NCBI GenBank assembly: GCA_022497155.1
Contig: MU385748.1
Span: forward strand, 310,001-374,000
DNA: 64,000 bases
Origin: Whalleya microplaca
Taxonomy: Eukaryota > Ascomycota > Sordariomycetes > Xylariales > Xylariaceae
Direction of reading: 5' to 3'
This document shows positions 24,197-35,477 of the stretch, piece by piece. The notes under the pieces were generated by a model. It did no database searches, was not told the DNA's origin, and saw nothing but the letters and a program-made list of their open reading frames with translations. Position numbers and translations under genes: made by a program. The number at the start of each line of letters is the position of its first letter. Positions within the stretch are counted from its first letter, which is position 1.

Positions 24197-25194
24197 CTAG
24201 AACATGGGTGTATGACCATGCTTCTCTGCTAATAATTGAGTGCTTGCTGCAACGGCTGCGTTACAGCCGCTTGAAATTGCCCCAGGCATAACCTTATAGG
24301 GCGTGATACAATCACCGGCAGCAAAAACGCCGCGGACACTTGACTGATGCATTGGTGCCTCAGCAACAATATCACCCATGGGCGTTAGAGCGATGCCAAG
24401 CTAACTAACAAAGGTGCCTTGAACACTGGTCTGGGGATTGTGGACTAGGAATTTCTCCTGGTTGCTAGAGCCGTCTTCGAACTCCACTGTCACCGAGTTC
24501 GCTTGGGTGTTATTCAGGAGACGCTTGATTTGGCGAGGCTCGACTTTGAACTTCGAATCAGCGATAGTGCTGAGCTGTACCGTCAAATCGCCATTGCCGT
24601 GAGTGTACACTGTGACTTTATCGCTGAGTTGGGCTGCATTCTCTGCCATGTGAATAACGAGGGCGGGAACGACGATGGGGAAGACAGCGAGAACGCCTGA
24701 GGATAGGGCACCTCGGTCTTCATAACCGTGGCAGAACAAGCAGTGGAATCTAGTGGCTCATAATCAACGTTTAGTTTATATTAAAATAGGTGATAAACTT
24801 ACATTCGCTTGGTCCATAGCTGGTCGTACCCCTCGATGCCTGGGTAAGTATCAGATGAACCGACGGCGAGCAAGACTTTGCGGAAGTTCCATTCCTTGCC
24901 GTTGTCATCCCAGACCTGGAAGTGGGAGTCGTTCTTCTTCTCAACTTTGGTTACAGGGATATCGGCGAACTGGATAGTGGAATAGTTGGACTGGACATCT
25001 CTCTTGGCCGAACTGCGAAATTCACTGGGACTCTTGTTTTCCCATGTTGGAACCATGTGCATCGAGGTCGCTTTGGCATTTCGATAACTCTTGGAGTCGA
25101 ATACGACGGCTGTATGGAGCTGCCGTGCCAAAGTGGCGGCTGCGGTTAGACCAGCAGGTCCTCCTCCGATAATTGCAACGTCAATGAACTCCAT
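24197..25194 (-). pseudogene. GliT-like CxxC flavoprotein (thioredoxin-disulfide reductase family), broken by an in-frame stop
   Basis: Exons 25194..24803 and 24749..24197 (intron GTAAGT...ACTAG, phase 2), 315 codons in all. The N-terminus has the FAD Rossmann motif I-I-G-G-G-P-A-G-L (8-16). The redox pair C-L-F-C sits at residues 134-137 in H-C-L-F-C-H-G-Y-E, the context typical of fungal dithiol oxidases such as GliT, not general TrxB (C-A-T-C). The C-terminal FAD motif G-V-F-A-A-G-D-C is present. Codon 247 (24401..24403) is TAG, just before the conserved L-G-I-A-L-T-P-M-G-D-I segment; relatives have a sense codon there, often Gln, so C-to-T (CAG to TAG) is the simple explanation. The reading frame is otherwise open on both sides. 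Homologues close or protect dithiol natural products. It is divergent to a broken MFS exporter, which supports that context. Confidence 0.85.
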
Positions 25195-25684
25195 GGCGAA
25201 GCGACGTGGATGAGGACAGAGGCTATGTGATGATGTGATTTACATGTTTTCACCCAGGGATGAGGTACATCTGTTGGAACTTGGATGACCCCGAAACTTC
25301 CGAGGGGTCACACAAAATTTCAGTGGCTTGCCTGCCTTTGTGTGTTTTCAGTGTATCTACGGTCGATGGTTGGTGTTGTAAACTATTTGCCTCCCTTGCC
25401 TCCCCCACCTAGAGGTTTAGCTACATACATGTACGTTGCAGGACCAACATCAAGATGAATGGCCGTCGCCCCATGGGATATCATGCAGGCATCTCAAATT
25501 TATGCCTTGAAATATGACCGGCCAGCTGCCAGCTTCTCTGCCAAGTTTTCCCTCACCACAGTAGCAAAGTATAGCGTCGAATTTTGTACGTGCGATCGAT
25601 GCGGAACCATCGTCCTCAATTTTCCTAAACTCTTGCCGGGTCCCCATCATTCGCAGCTGCGAGTATCGTCAAGCACAGCAACAA
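25195..25684. promoter_or_regulatory. Shared divergent promoter with a 7-bp inverted repeat
   Basis: A 490-bp interval between two divergently transcribed starts. At 25286..25310 a perfect inverted pair TGACCCC / GGGGTCA is separated by 11 bp (with CCGAA and TTCCGA inside). This is the form of a Zn2Cys6 zinc-cluster binding site, a plausible cluster-specific regulator target. No such regulator gene was found nearby. Confidence 0.4.
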
Positions 25685-27480
25685 ATGGCACTGCAGCAAA
25701 AGGACAGCGACACTGCGGCTCAACTGGGCAGTGTTCGGCTGTCGTTAGTTATGGTCGGGCTCTGTTTGACTGTCTTTTTGACGGGAATGGTATGGCTACC
25801 CTACGGTGCCTAGGTAGTCTTCTCCTGCCGTTACTACTATCATTGCACATTACCTACTATCGTGTCTAGATTCGATTTTCTTCTCCGTATCTGACTGTGA
25901 TCATAGGACCAGACAATACTTGCCACAGCTACTCCAGTAATTAGCAACGAATTCAATGCGCTTGCCGATATAGCATGGTGGACAAATGCCTATCTCCTTA
26001 CTTTGAGCAGCTTTCAGCTATTTTACGGAAGCTCTACAGCCGTTTTCCCGTCAAGCTTGTGTACCTAAGCGCGATCGCGCTCTTTGAGGTCGGATCACTG
26101 ATTTGTACCACCGCTCCTAACTCGGTGGCCCTCATCGTTGGTAGAGCAATCGCTGGCCTGGGAGCTGCCGGAATCTTCTCGGGCGGAATCCTGATCACCA
26201 CGAAGCTAATTCGACTCTCCCAACGCGCTGCCTACTTAGGCGTCATGTCGGGTGCCTTTGGACTGGCAGCGATCATTGGTCCATTTCTGGGTGGTGCTCT
26301 GACGGATCGGGCTACCTGGAGGTGGTGTTTTGGCATCAACTTGCCCTTGGGCGCCGTGACCGTCATACTCTGTGCCATATTCGTCCAGACCCCGAAGGAG
26401 CCAGACATCCAATCTACCAGCCTCATCGACAAATGAAAACAACTTGGCATCCCCGGGACTATTTGTATGATCGGATCCCTGATATGCCTCTTGATAGCCC
26501 TGCAGTGGGGAGGATCGTCGTACCCTTGGAGCAATTCACGCATCATCGCGCTATTCGTCGTTTTCGGAGTTCTCGCCATTGCCTTCGTGGCCACGCAGGC
26601 GACATCGGTAACCGGCAAATCACGTACTGTTCCTATGAGCATATTGCGCAATCGTGATATTTGGCTAGCTGCAAGTTACGCCATGTGCATCACCGGTGGT
26701 GTCTATGTGGCTATTCTCTATCTTCCGGTCTGGCTTCAAGCGGTCCGCGGCTATTCAGCGCTGTCATCGGGAACCATGCTCACGCCCTTGATTGCGGGCT
26801 ATGTTGTGTGCTCTGTCATCGCTGGCGGCGTCACTAGCACGATCGGTTACTACAATCCAGGACTAATCATAGGCACTGCGCTGTCGATTGCAGGAGCTGC
26901 ATTGCTCACAACGATTAGCCTGGACTCTTCTATATCTCAGATAGTGGGTTACCAATTGCTGTATGGCTTTGGTATCGGCTTCGGTTTTGGGCAGCCCAGT
27001 TACGTCGTCCAGACTTTATTACCATCTTCCGACGTACCAGTCGGTGTGACCTTTATAACTCTCGTCCAGAACCTCAGCGCATCAATTTTCGTGGCTGTGG
27101 GACAAAGTATCCTACAAGGCGAGCTACGCTCACGTCTCCGATCAATCTCACCTAACTTGGATATCTCCTCGCTTCTAAACTCCGGAGCGGGCTATTTTAC
27201 GTCTATTTTACCGCCTGAGAGTCGGGGGCGTGCTGTGGAGGCTTACAGCGTCTCCTTGATCCTCACCCTTTATATTCCATTGGCACTAAGCTGTGCATCA
27301 GTTGCGGGAGCCCTAGGTATTCGATGGCGTTCCATGAAGAAAATGGGCGGTCCGGAGGCCGGCAATGAAGCGGATCAACCACCGGGATCGCAAGAGAGGG
27401 TGGCAACCGATAATGGAGAGGAACAGAGCCCCGGCACAGCGACAGATAAGGAACCGATCTCGGAAAGTAAAGCCAAATGA
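25685..27480 (+). pseudogene. MFS exporter (DHA14, GliA/aflT-like), broken by a 1-nt deletion and a stop
   Basis: Exon 25685..25789, intron 25790..25906 (GTATGG...CATAG), then exon 25907..27480. Strong DHA14 features: D-Q-T-I-L-A-T-A at the start of exon 2, G-R-A-I-A-G-L-G-A-A-G-I motif C region, L-Q-W-G-G-S-S-Y-P-W-S, and a polar C-terminal tail. Two lesions are seen. At about 26027..26029 one base is missing, shifting frame exactly between F-Y-G and K-L-Y-S-R, which are contiguous in relatives. At 26434..26436 a TGA interrupts the frame, just before K-Q-L-G-I-P-G-T. All later sequence is open to 27480. The ATG at 25685 gives a short N-terminus for the family, so the true start may lie further upstream in the same frame. 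Relatives pump secondary metabolites out of the cell. As it stands it cannot make a full exporter. Confidence 0.85.
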
Positions 27481-28680
27481 AGCCGTTAAACCGCATCTTG
27501 GATTTGTTTAGTTCTGTACAATAAGTCTTGCCACTTCGACGCATGACCAGAACGCGTTCTCGAAATCATACACGAACTTCCAGATTTTGCTAGACTTAGG
27601 GACACGACCGTGAAAGATCAAGCCGTGGTAGATACTAGTGGCGGCGTTAGCGATATGATTATAGACTTAAATGCAGGCGCTGGAACACCCCGGGAGGAGG
27701 CAGTCCAGCACCTCACGGGCGAGAGGTCGCGCCAGCCAGCCAGCCAGCCTGATACCCTCTGCCGCGCGAGGAGGTGATTGCGTATTACCAGCATCAGGTG
27801 TATCCGGTGTGATATGAATGAATGGGTGACTGTCCACCATACGCGCTCCGAGTGATGAGGCATTGGTCAGCGCATTGCAAGTCGATAGCCTGTTTTCCCA
27901 GGATTGTCAGTCGTGCTACTGAATAGGATGGTTGGGCTTGTAGCCGAGTTTCGTACCAATAAATGATTCACGGAGCGCTCTTGAGATCATCATAAAGCCA
28001 GTCAGTAATACCCGGCTTAGATTCCCGATAGGGGTGTAGATAATCCGTAAGACAGATTGTCTACGCTAAATGCCCTCAGAACCGTACATCAGAATGAAAT
28101 TAAGATATTCTGAAACGTGTAGAAGTTGTTGGTATATATCGTTGAGATCAGGGTGAAGACTTGTATTTACAACGAAAACTACCTCGAAATATTCATATAA
28201 GGAACAGTGCCCCTTATTGCGCAGGGTATCTCTCGTACCGTAACCAACACCACCGAAACCCACCCCCCTTCCCCCCCAACACAGCACGGCACAGCACAGC
28301 AGGCTCAAGCTCATGTACTCTCAATATATTAATATTGAATAAACCTATGAGAAAAATCGCAAATCTTTTCTATCAACAGCGACAACAACGATGATGATAG
28401 CGCGATGGAGCAGCAGCAGCAGCGACATCATATGAATAGTTCCTAGGTGAGTGAAGTCTGCCACGCGCGCCCGCCCACTCTTACAGTAAAGTAAGTAAGT
28501 ATATATAAAATCGCCCCAACCAACAACTCCCGGTAACGCCTAGCAATGCACCCAAAAAGCCCTTGAGGGTGATATACCTAATGGCCACCCTGACTTACTT
28601 ACGTATCCATATCAACAAATGAGCCCCCTCCAACTTAATACACACACACACACACACATTTGGGCCGTTCACAACGCTAT
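27481..28680. other. Intergenic, 1.2 kb, with simple repeats
   Basis: Contains a GCCA tetranucleotide run at 27731..27749 and an AC dinucleotide run at 28640..28658. The right end should be the 3' UTR of the M28 peptidase gene. No gene seen. Confidence 0.45.
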
Positions 28681-31473
28681 TTATTCAAGCAGCGCCCGGG
28701 CGGCCTTCTTGATGATCCCGGCGGTCTTGTCGATGAGCTTCTGCGTCAGCGGCCAGTCCTGCACGTCGATGGCGTCCCGGATCGCCGGGAAGTACGCCTC
28801 GTCGTACCCTGACCATAACTGCGGTCCGAAGAGGACATGTTTGAATTGGGTCCGATTAGGTATCTGTACATAGCGCGTTGTTAGTACCTTATTGGACTCG
28901 AGCCGCACCCAGAGTGCATTATCAATAAAGGGGCAAAGTCAACTCACTCCACCACCGAACTCCAAATCCAACAAGTTCGTCTCGAAATCCCCCATGCGAG
29001 TATTATAATCGCACCGCCTCTGGCCCAGGCCCGCGGGCTCCCAACCGCTCGAGGCCACGACGCTCTTTTCCCAGTTGTGCTCCCACTGCTCGAATTCCGC
29101 GATGGCGCCCTCGGCCTCCTTGATCGCGTTCTTGATGGGGTCCAGATTGAACCGCTTCTCATCTTCCGTAATGACACCCTTCTGCTGGCCCCACTGCCAT
29201 AGGTTGCCGAGGTAGCGTCCGAGGGCCAGCGCGTAGTTGCCCATGTCGAAGGGCAGTATTGGCCTGTCAGCCAGTTCAAGGGAGAGGAGCGCGAGGACTT
29301 GGCCAAGTAGGTTGTGGTATACGAAGTTCGGGTCCCCGACGCGCTCCATCCAATCGAAGTTGTCGTATGAGGAATGGTAAGGATGTATCTGCCCATCAAA
29401 GCGAATATCAATAGAGCTTGTGCCCGCCATATCCTGAAAGGCGACATAGTCGCTACCAGCGCCGAGAGGTTCAAGCTCGCCATTTCTCTCTTCCCATAAT
29501 GCGCGTAGTGTCGCGTTATAATTCGGGTCGACAACTCTATCGAGAACCCTGGCGAGGACTTTCCGGAACATCGGTGCTCCGGCAGCATGGAATTCCCAGC
29601 CAGACACGGCGGCGTCAAGGTTGATGTAAGCCCAGGCGTTCTTCTGCAGAAACTCGAGGTTCTTCTCGACGAACTCGGTGCTGCCAATCAAGTTGTACTC
29701 CTCGGCGTCCCAGCTCATGAACTCGATTGTGCGAAGCGGTCTCCAGCCCCTGGCCACCAGACCGCCAAAGACGCGAGCAACTTCCAACATGACTGCCGTG
29801 CCCGAATTGGGATCGGTTGCGCCGAATGACCAGGCATCGCGATGATTGCCGATGATGATCGACTTCTCGGTTTGTTCGATACCGGCAATCCTGCCGTAGA
29901 CATTCCAGATTTCCTGATGCTCATTTTCGTCCTGCTCGTTTTTCAGTCGCACAATGGGTGATGACGAATTACCCGACCACCACTCGACATCGGGTACACC
30001 ACCATGCCACTCTTCCGGACACGGTTCGCCAATACCCTGGATATGTTGCAGGAGCACCTGCGCATCGCGCCATGCAAGCGGGATACTTGGGATTTTAACA
30101 AGCCCTGCCGTCTGCTCCTTCGTCATCCGTGGTTGGCCCTCTTTGCTTTCCCAGCCGGGCGTGAGCACATCCCCCACTACCCAGCTCATCAAACTGACAG
30201 CACCCCTTTGGACGCCATCAGCGGGCATAAATCGCCCATTAGGTGCTGGCTCACCCTTCAGAAAGCCGTCATCTGCTGGGTCCGAGTATATGATGCATCC
30301 GGCAAATCCAGCCAGCTCGGCCGCCTTGACCTTCAGCGCCCTGTCGCCTTGCGTGCCGTAATATCGCACGAGCGCTATTGCGCCTTTCGTGTCGATTCCC
30401 TTGTCAGAAAGCCGCTTGAAGTCCTCCCTCGACCCGTAGTTGGCGTATATTAACGGTCCCTTCACATCCCCTGCCTTCGAGTGCCCGTGGAACGCGAACG
30501 TCTGGCGGCCGGCCGTCTCGCCGCCAACTTCCATCTCTTCGAGGGCTGCGGTCCAGATAGCCTTGTCCCCGCCTTCGGACATGATCTGTACTGCCCTACC
30601 GTCCGCCTTCGGGTAATTTAGATATACGTAGTACTGGTCCACCGTCACGTCTTCGAGCCCGAATTTCATGAAGTCGTTGCGCACGTCCATCGCGAGTGCG
30701 TAGTCTCCTTCCGTCCCGGCGATATGCGCGTAATTCGTGAAATGCCTGAGTGTGTCCCTCATGCGCTCGGAGTCGATGCTGTTCTGTAAGTACTGTCGCA
30801 CAGCTTCGGGATCGAACATCTGGCCACCAATGCGCCTTGACATGTTGGTGAAAAGGTCGCTCATGAAGAGAAGGTAAAGGAAACCCAGAACCAGGAAAAC
30901 GGCGAGTAATCTGCCGACGAGGAGCAGACCGGCCGAACTATCGATGTTTGGTAATCGAAACCTCAACCTCGTCCTCGATTCGCTCGGTTCGGTCTCTGTG
31001 GTGTCTGCGGGACGAATCTGGCGCGGTAAACGGACGGTTAGTCTGGGCAGTCGCCATCGCCATTTCCACTGCGGGAGCGAGGAGGCTATCCGTTTCCTCC
31101 ACGAGGACGTAGACGATGATCTCGTGCTCGATCCATGCAGGGGGTCTTCGACTTCCAACTCCTGCATGTCGCGCCGCACGTGCGCGTCTTCGTTATCGTC
31201 GCTCTCGTCATCGTCGAGAGTCCACTGTGATCCTTCGTCGTCGGATTCCACGTACGGGGGTCGGTAACCGCCGGGAGCGCGCCTCGACGGGTCGGCAGGT
31301 CTGTGATGTGAGGAAAGGAGCGACTGTGCTTCCGTTTCGTGGTCGGGTCTCGTATCTAGGGGCGAAGCAGGGGGCGGCCAGTCGGCGCGGGACGAAGAAG
31401 GATTACCAGCGGTGGCTTCGTCATAGCTCGGTATCGGGGGTGCTGGTTCGTAGCGAGACTTTTCGGACGGCAT
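28681..31473 (-). CDS. VPS70-like membrane M28 zinc peptidase (glutamate carboxypeptidase II / transferrin-receptor superfamily)
   Basis: Exons 31473..28948 and 28863..28681 (intron GTGAGT...TACAG, phase 0), 902 aa. A disordered N-terminal cytosolic tail (Pro/Ser/Asp-rich) precedes one membrane anchor at about 181-204, so it is a type II membrane protein. Next comes a PA domain (roughly 320-450), then the M28 core: G-N-H-R-D-A-W at 542-548 and T-D-P-N-S-G at 553-558, S-W-D-A-E-E-Y with the general-base/zinc Glu at 591-592, and a later H-P-Y-H-S-S-Y-D-N. The last exon is the dimerisation-like C-terminal helical domain. Metal ligands look intact, so an active peptidase is likely. Yeast Vps70 was found in vacuolar sorting screens; substrate is unknown. 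It lies downstream of VPS35 on the same strand. Confidence 0.92.
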
Positions 31474-32598
31474 GTTGCAGTGGTATCGAAGGTATCGAAG
31501 TCATTGGTGGTCTAATAGTAGAGAGTTCAAGGTCCGTCTGGAGGTCGTCTAGAGGTCTAGTGTACATGCATTCGATCGCAGATGAGAACAGATAAAACGA
31601 GAGAGCGTGTGAGTGCGAGTGTGAGTGATTACGAGTCGAGCCGCAATAAAGGAACGAGGTGTCTATCCGTCAATGTCAATGGAAGGGGGAAAAGCAAGTC
31701 AAACGGACCAGAGACCTGGCCATTGGAGGGGAGAAAATTAGGGAAATTGGTATAAAGTATCATCAAAACAGCACAGGAGTTGAATAGTTGAGAAAATAGA
31801 ATAATAAGGATAGTACGGAATAACCTGTTACGAAGTTAAACTGGTTTGGATCCAGATCTTCGCTTTGAGGCGCTGGCAGTCGCGGAGCGTCTTTGGGTGG
31901 GAATGGTTAGTCATCATCGAGCACTGCCACAATCAGGGGGGGCACCTACCGCACTAATAACTACTTAAGTATGTACCTAGCAGTCCTAGACAGAAGCTGC
32001 CAAGGGGGCCTACCAAGGGGCTATCCTTACCAAGGGACCGAGGATCTTGGGCCACGCTACTCCGTACAATCCATACATTTGTATGTACATACCAACTATC
32101 GTATCTCCGAAACTCCCTACATACAACTTACTTGTCGAGTTTTACATGTTGCATGTAGATAATGATGATAACCATAATGATAATAGTCTCAGGCCGCAGA
32201 AGTTTGTTTCTTTTTTTTTGCTTTTGTTTTGTTTTCTTTTCTGTTCATTTCTTACACAGAGAATTACCGTAATAGTAATATCCGGTCCTGAACCACACTA
32301 CCAGGCTATCTCTCTTACTCTCTCTCTTAAAACCCCAACGCATGCCGTCCTGAATCGTGACGAATATACATATATACACAAGAATCCTGCCGATGCTTCC
32401 ACGGTGGCGCCCGTCTTCATCCTTTCCACTGCAATTAATGCCGCGCTGTAGGCTCTGCTACGCAAAAGAATTCATCGCTCGCTGCATGCGGCAGAGTGGC
32501 CACCTGTCGCCTTGGCTACATATACAACTAACTGTTCGACCGTTCGGGCAGGTATCAGCTTGCCCACTGACTGCGACTTCAACACCACAGTTTTTTCT
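31474..32598. other. Intergenic between two minus-strand trafficking genes
   Basis: Promoter/5' UTR of the M28 peptidase and 3' UTR of vps35. It has a pyrimidine-rich tract near 32209..32245. No gene seen. Confidence 0.5.
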
Positions 32599-35477
32599 TC
32601 ATTTCTGTGGTTGAAGGACAACTCCTTCGTATTGACGCCCTGCGATATTGTCGAGCGTATGCTTGAAATGCTTTTTGCTGCTCTCGATACTCGCAGAGTC
32701 CTGTTGGTTGGTCCCAAGATTGGAGTGGATAAGCTCAATGAGCCCATTGATGTATTTAGTCGTGACCTGAATAAATGCGTTAGCATCCCCAAGCATCGAA
32801 ATATGGTGAGGCCGGAGATTTCATTTCTTACCGATTCGTTCTGCTGGTCAAAGTAGTACACATAACGGTCTAGAATCTCCACGAACAGCTCGATCGACGT
32901 CGCTTGTTCCATACATGAATCGGCAACACGTAGAGCTCGTTGCAGACATTCCAGCACTCTCTTTCCATCTCGGTAAAGCTGATACAATATTAGCTTCAGT
33001 ATATGGCATCGTCCCAACGTGAAATACTTACACCTTCATCTGTCTCGTCGATGGCCGCAAGTGGCATTGCCCACCATAGATGACTTGCCAAATACACCGC
33101 TCTGCACTGGTCCGGTTTCCGCAAGAGCTTGCTGCCGTGCAGGGCACACTTGGTGATGAGCGTATCATAGTTCTCCTTACCAAAATTCCTTGTCTGGTGC
33201 AGCGCATTGGCGATAATGCAGACTGCTTGGAATTGTGCTTTGGAATCGGAAATTGCCTCCTCGTATACTGTGAAGGCCTGCGCAAAGAATTCGTATGCAA
33301 CTTCCTCGAAGCCGGTCATGTCTGCGGTCTGCCCACAGGCACTGAATAACCGTAGAGAGAGTTCAGCAGCGCCAGACCCGTTTACTCTTGTGTAGATAGA
33401 AGTAATTGCGGAATGCAAAAACTTGAACAGCGCACTCGACTGTGTCTCCCAGTTATCGTCATAGTGCTCCCTAGCCTTGAATCGGCGAGCCAACTTCATT
33501 CCAGCCGTAATCAGAGGAGGCGTTGTCGTGCGGATCCTGTCGTTACCATCCGCAAATGCCTTGCGTGCCATCTGGAGGAGGCGGAACTGCGTGTCGTTGT
33601 TTTCGCCGTTAAGTAGATGGACGATTCGCGCCAGCCAGCCTTGCTCTTCCATAGTCTCGTCCGTTTCCACTGCTCTCCTCTGCGGGCCGCCAGGATAACC
33701 GGCGGAAGGTTGCGATCCTTCCTTGATCAACACCTTCAACACCTCTAGCACATTCTCCAACTGAGTATCGGTCGAGATTATAGTTTGGTTCCGAAGCAGG
33801 CTGCGTGCAACTTCACCAGCTACAGCTCTTCGTGTGGGGTAGGTTTGGGAGTGGAAAAGAGGTACATATGTGGGAAGAGAGAGGGCTGTGAAAATAGAGA
33901 CATATCTCTTCAGGGGGGCTTGAAGGAGGGCGAGTAGACTTTGCTGTGCGGGTGCAGAATGAAGGTCGGCGCTGTTGGCATGTTCCTTGACCTTGCGGTT
34001 CGCATAGTCAAGAATTTGGTCAACGTAGTCGAGTCGGCTCGGGTATATATTCAGAGCGAGGTTGGTCAGTGACACCAGCAGCGCAATAGTGTCTTGAATA
34101 GGAAGATGCTGTGCATTGACAAGGTTGTTGACCTGGTCAAAGAAAATCTCGTAAAGCTTGACATTATGAGGTATACCACGTTCCTTCTTGGGCGTTGGCG
34201 TTGAAGGTTCTGGCTTTCCATCTACCAACGTCGACTCGGTTTCTGCAACCGATGGCGTTGGCTCAATTACCCCTGAGGGGGTAGCCTCGGGACTCTCGGT
34301 AGGTTGGCCGTTAGAAGGCTCCCCATTCCCATCAGAGGGTAACCCTGGCGTAGGTTTAGATTCCTGAGATTCCTTCCCTAAGCGAATCTTCTCTAGAAGA
34401 TCTGCTAATGCATCTTCTTCTAGTTTGGCTCTACTCTCGCCAACGTCTTCTTGCGACTCTCGCTCAGCATAGGCAGATAATCGGTCCATCAGGCCAATGA
34501 CGATGGCCTTGACATTGACATGAGGGTTCAGTCGTGACACAGCAGCAAGGAACTGGTCTAGGGTGTGCAGATGGAATTCGTCTGGGAAAACTTGTGTGAT
34601 GATCTCCAGAAGGTATTCTTGTGCCAAGACATCACGGCATTGTACTACCTGCTCAAGCAGCGGGCCCAGAATACCATTGCTGTAAACTTCGAGATCCACC
34701 AATTGGCTCAGTCGGACAATGTTGCTGCCAACCAGAAGTTGTAACTCTTTGCGCTCCCGGGTTCTCTGCTCCCGCTCCCGCGAATGGCCCTGGTGTTGTA
34801 ATCGCACCCACAGCTTGTTCATCTCGACAAAGTTGGTAAGAATGAAGTTGATTGAATCTTGGAGGTTGCCTTCGGGGCCCTCGCCTTCGCTGGTAGGTAG
34901 GTAGTCCCTCGCTTGGCCCGATAGGTAGTAGCGCAGGAACAGACCGCGGATAGGATGTTGGACACCACGGCTCATATCCATCATGTCCTTCATCAACTCC
35001 TTTACCGGCGCGTCGGGCACAGACATGTATGCCGTCCCTACTGTGATCATGAGATATAGACGTGGAATGATGTTGCCAGCATACTGGACAAGCTCGTACA
35101 GATCGGCGAGGTGGTTGTGGGGGTGATTTTCCCGGAGGTGAACGGATAGGTAGCGCAAGGCATCGAAGACGGCCATATAGAGCTCGTAGTACTGCTTCGG
35201 TCCTAGGCTGCTTGTGCGCAGCTCTGCGACTAGCGTGGAGCTGTATGGTATGGTGTTAGCTACATGTTGAGCTGATGGGAGGAGCTTGGAATAGGGTAGG
35301 AGGCTTTATATCAGGATGATGCAGTCGCAATACAACATACCAGCACTTAAGGGCATCCATGAGCTTTCCAGGAGTCTCGAGGCATTTGCGCATGAGTGCA
35401 GTCTGCTGACGCACCGCTATCAGCGCGTCTTCCAACAGCCTCGCCTGGTCCTCAGGCGGAGCCGGAGTGGTTGACAT
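32599..35477 (-). CDS. vps35: Retromer subunit VPS35
   Basis: Four exons: 35477..35341, 35240..33032, 32978..32832 and 32766..32599 (886 aa). Donors are GTATGT, GTAAGT and GTAAGA. The N-terminal [24 protein letters not shown] block, spliced across intron 1, and P-R-L-Y-L at 105-109 (needed for VPS26 binding in other species) are hallmark VPS35. The rest is alpha-solenoid, ending with the conserved L-I-E-L-I-H-S-N-L and E-Y/Q-Y-E-G-V-V type motifs. The protein forms the core of the endosome coat that returns cargo to the Golgi. Odd feature: a Pro/Ser/Thr/Glu-rich linker of about 65 residues (335-401) interrupts the solenoid; fungal VPS35 often has an insertion here. The start ATG at 35477 is in the usual place, with M-S-T-T-P before the first helix. 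Confidence 0.97.

Noticed and set aside
24197..24450. An intron removing the TAG in the reductase gene
   Set aside because: A possible GTTAGT donor and CTAAC branch exist, but splicing would delete the conserved L-G-I-A-L-T-P-M-G-D segment.
32472..33017. 181-codon minus-strand ORF
   Set aside because: It is the VPS35 exon 3 read through its introns; spliced VPS35 explains the region better.
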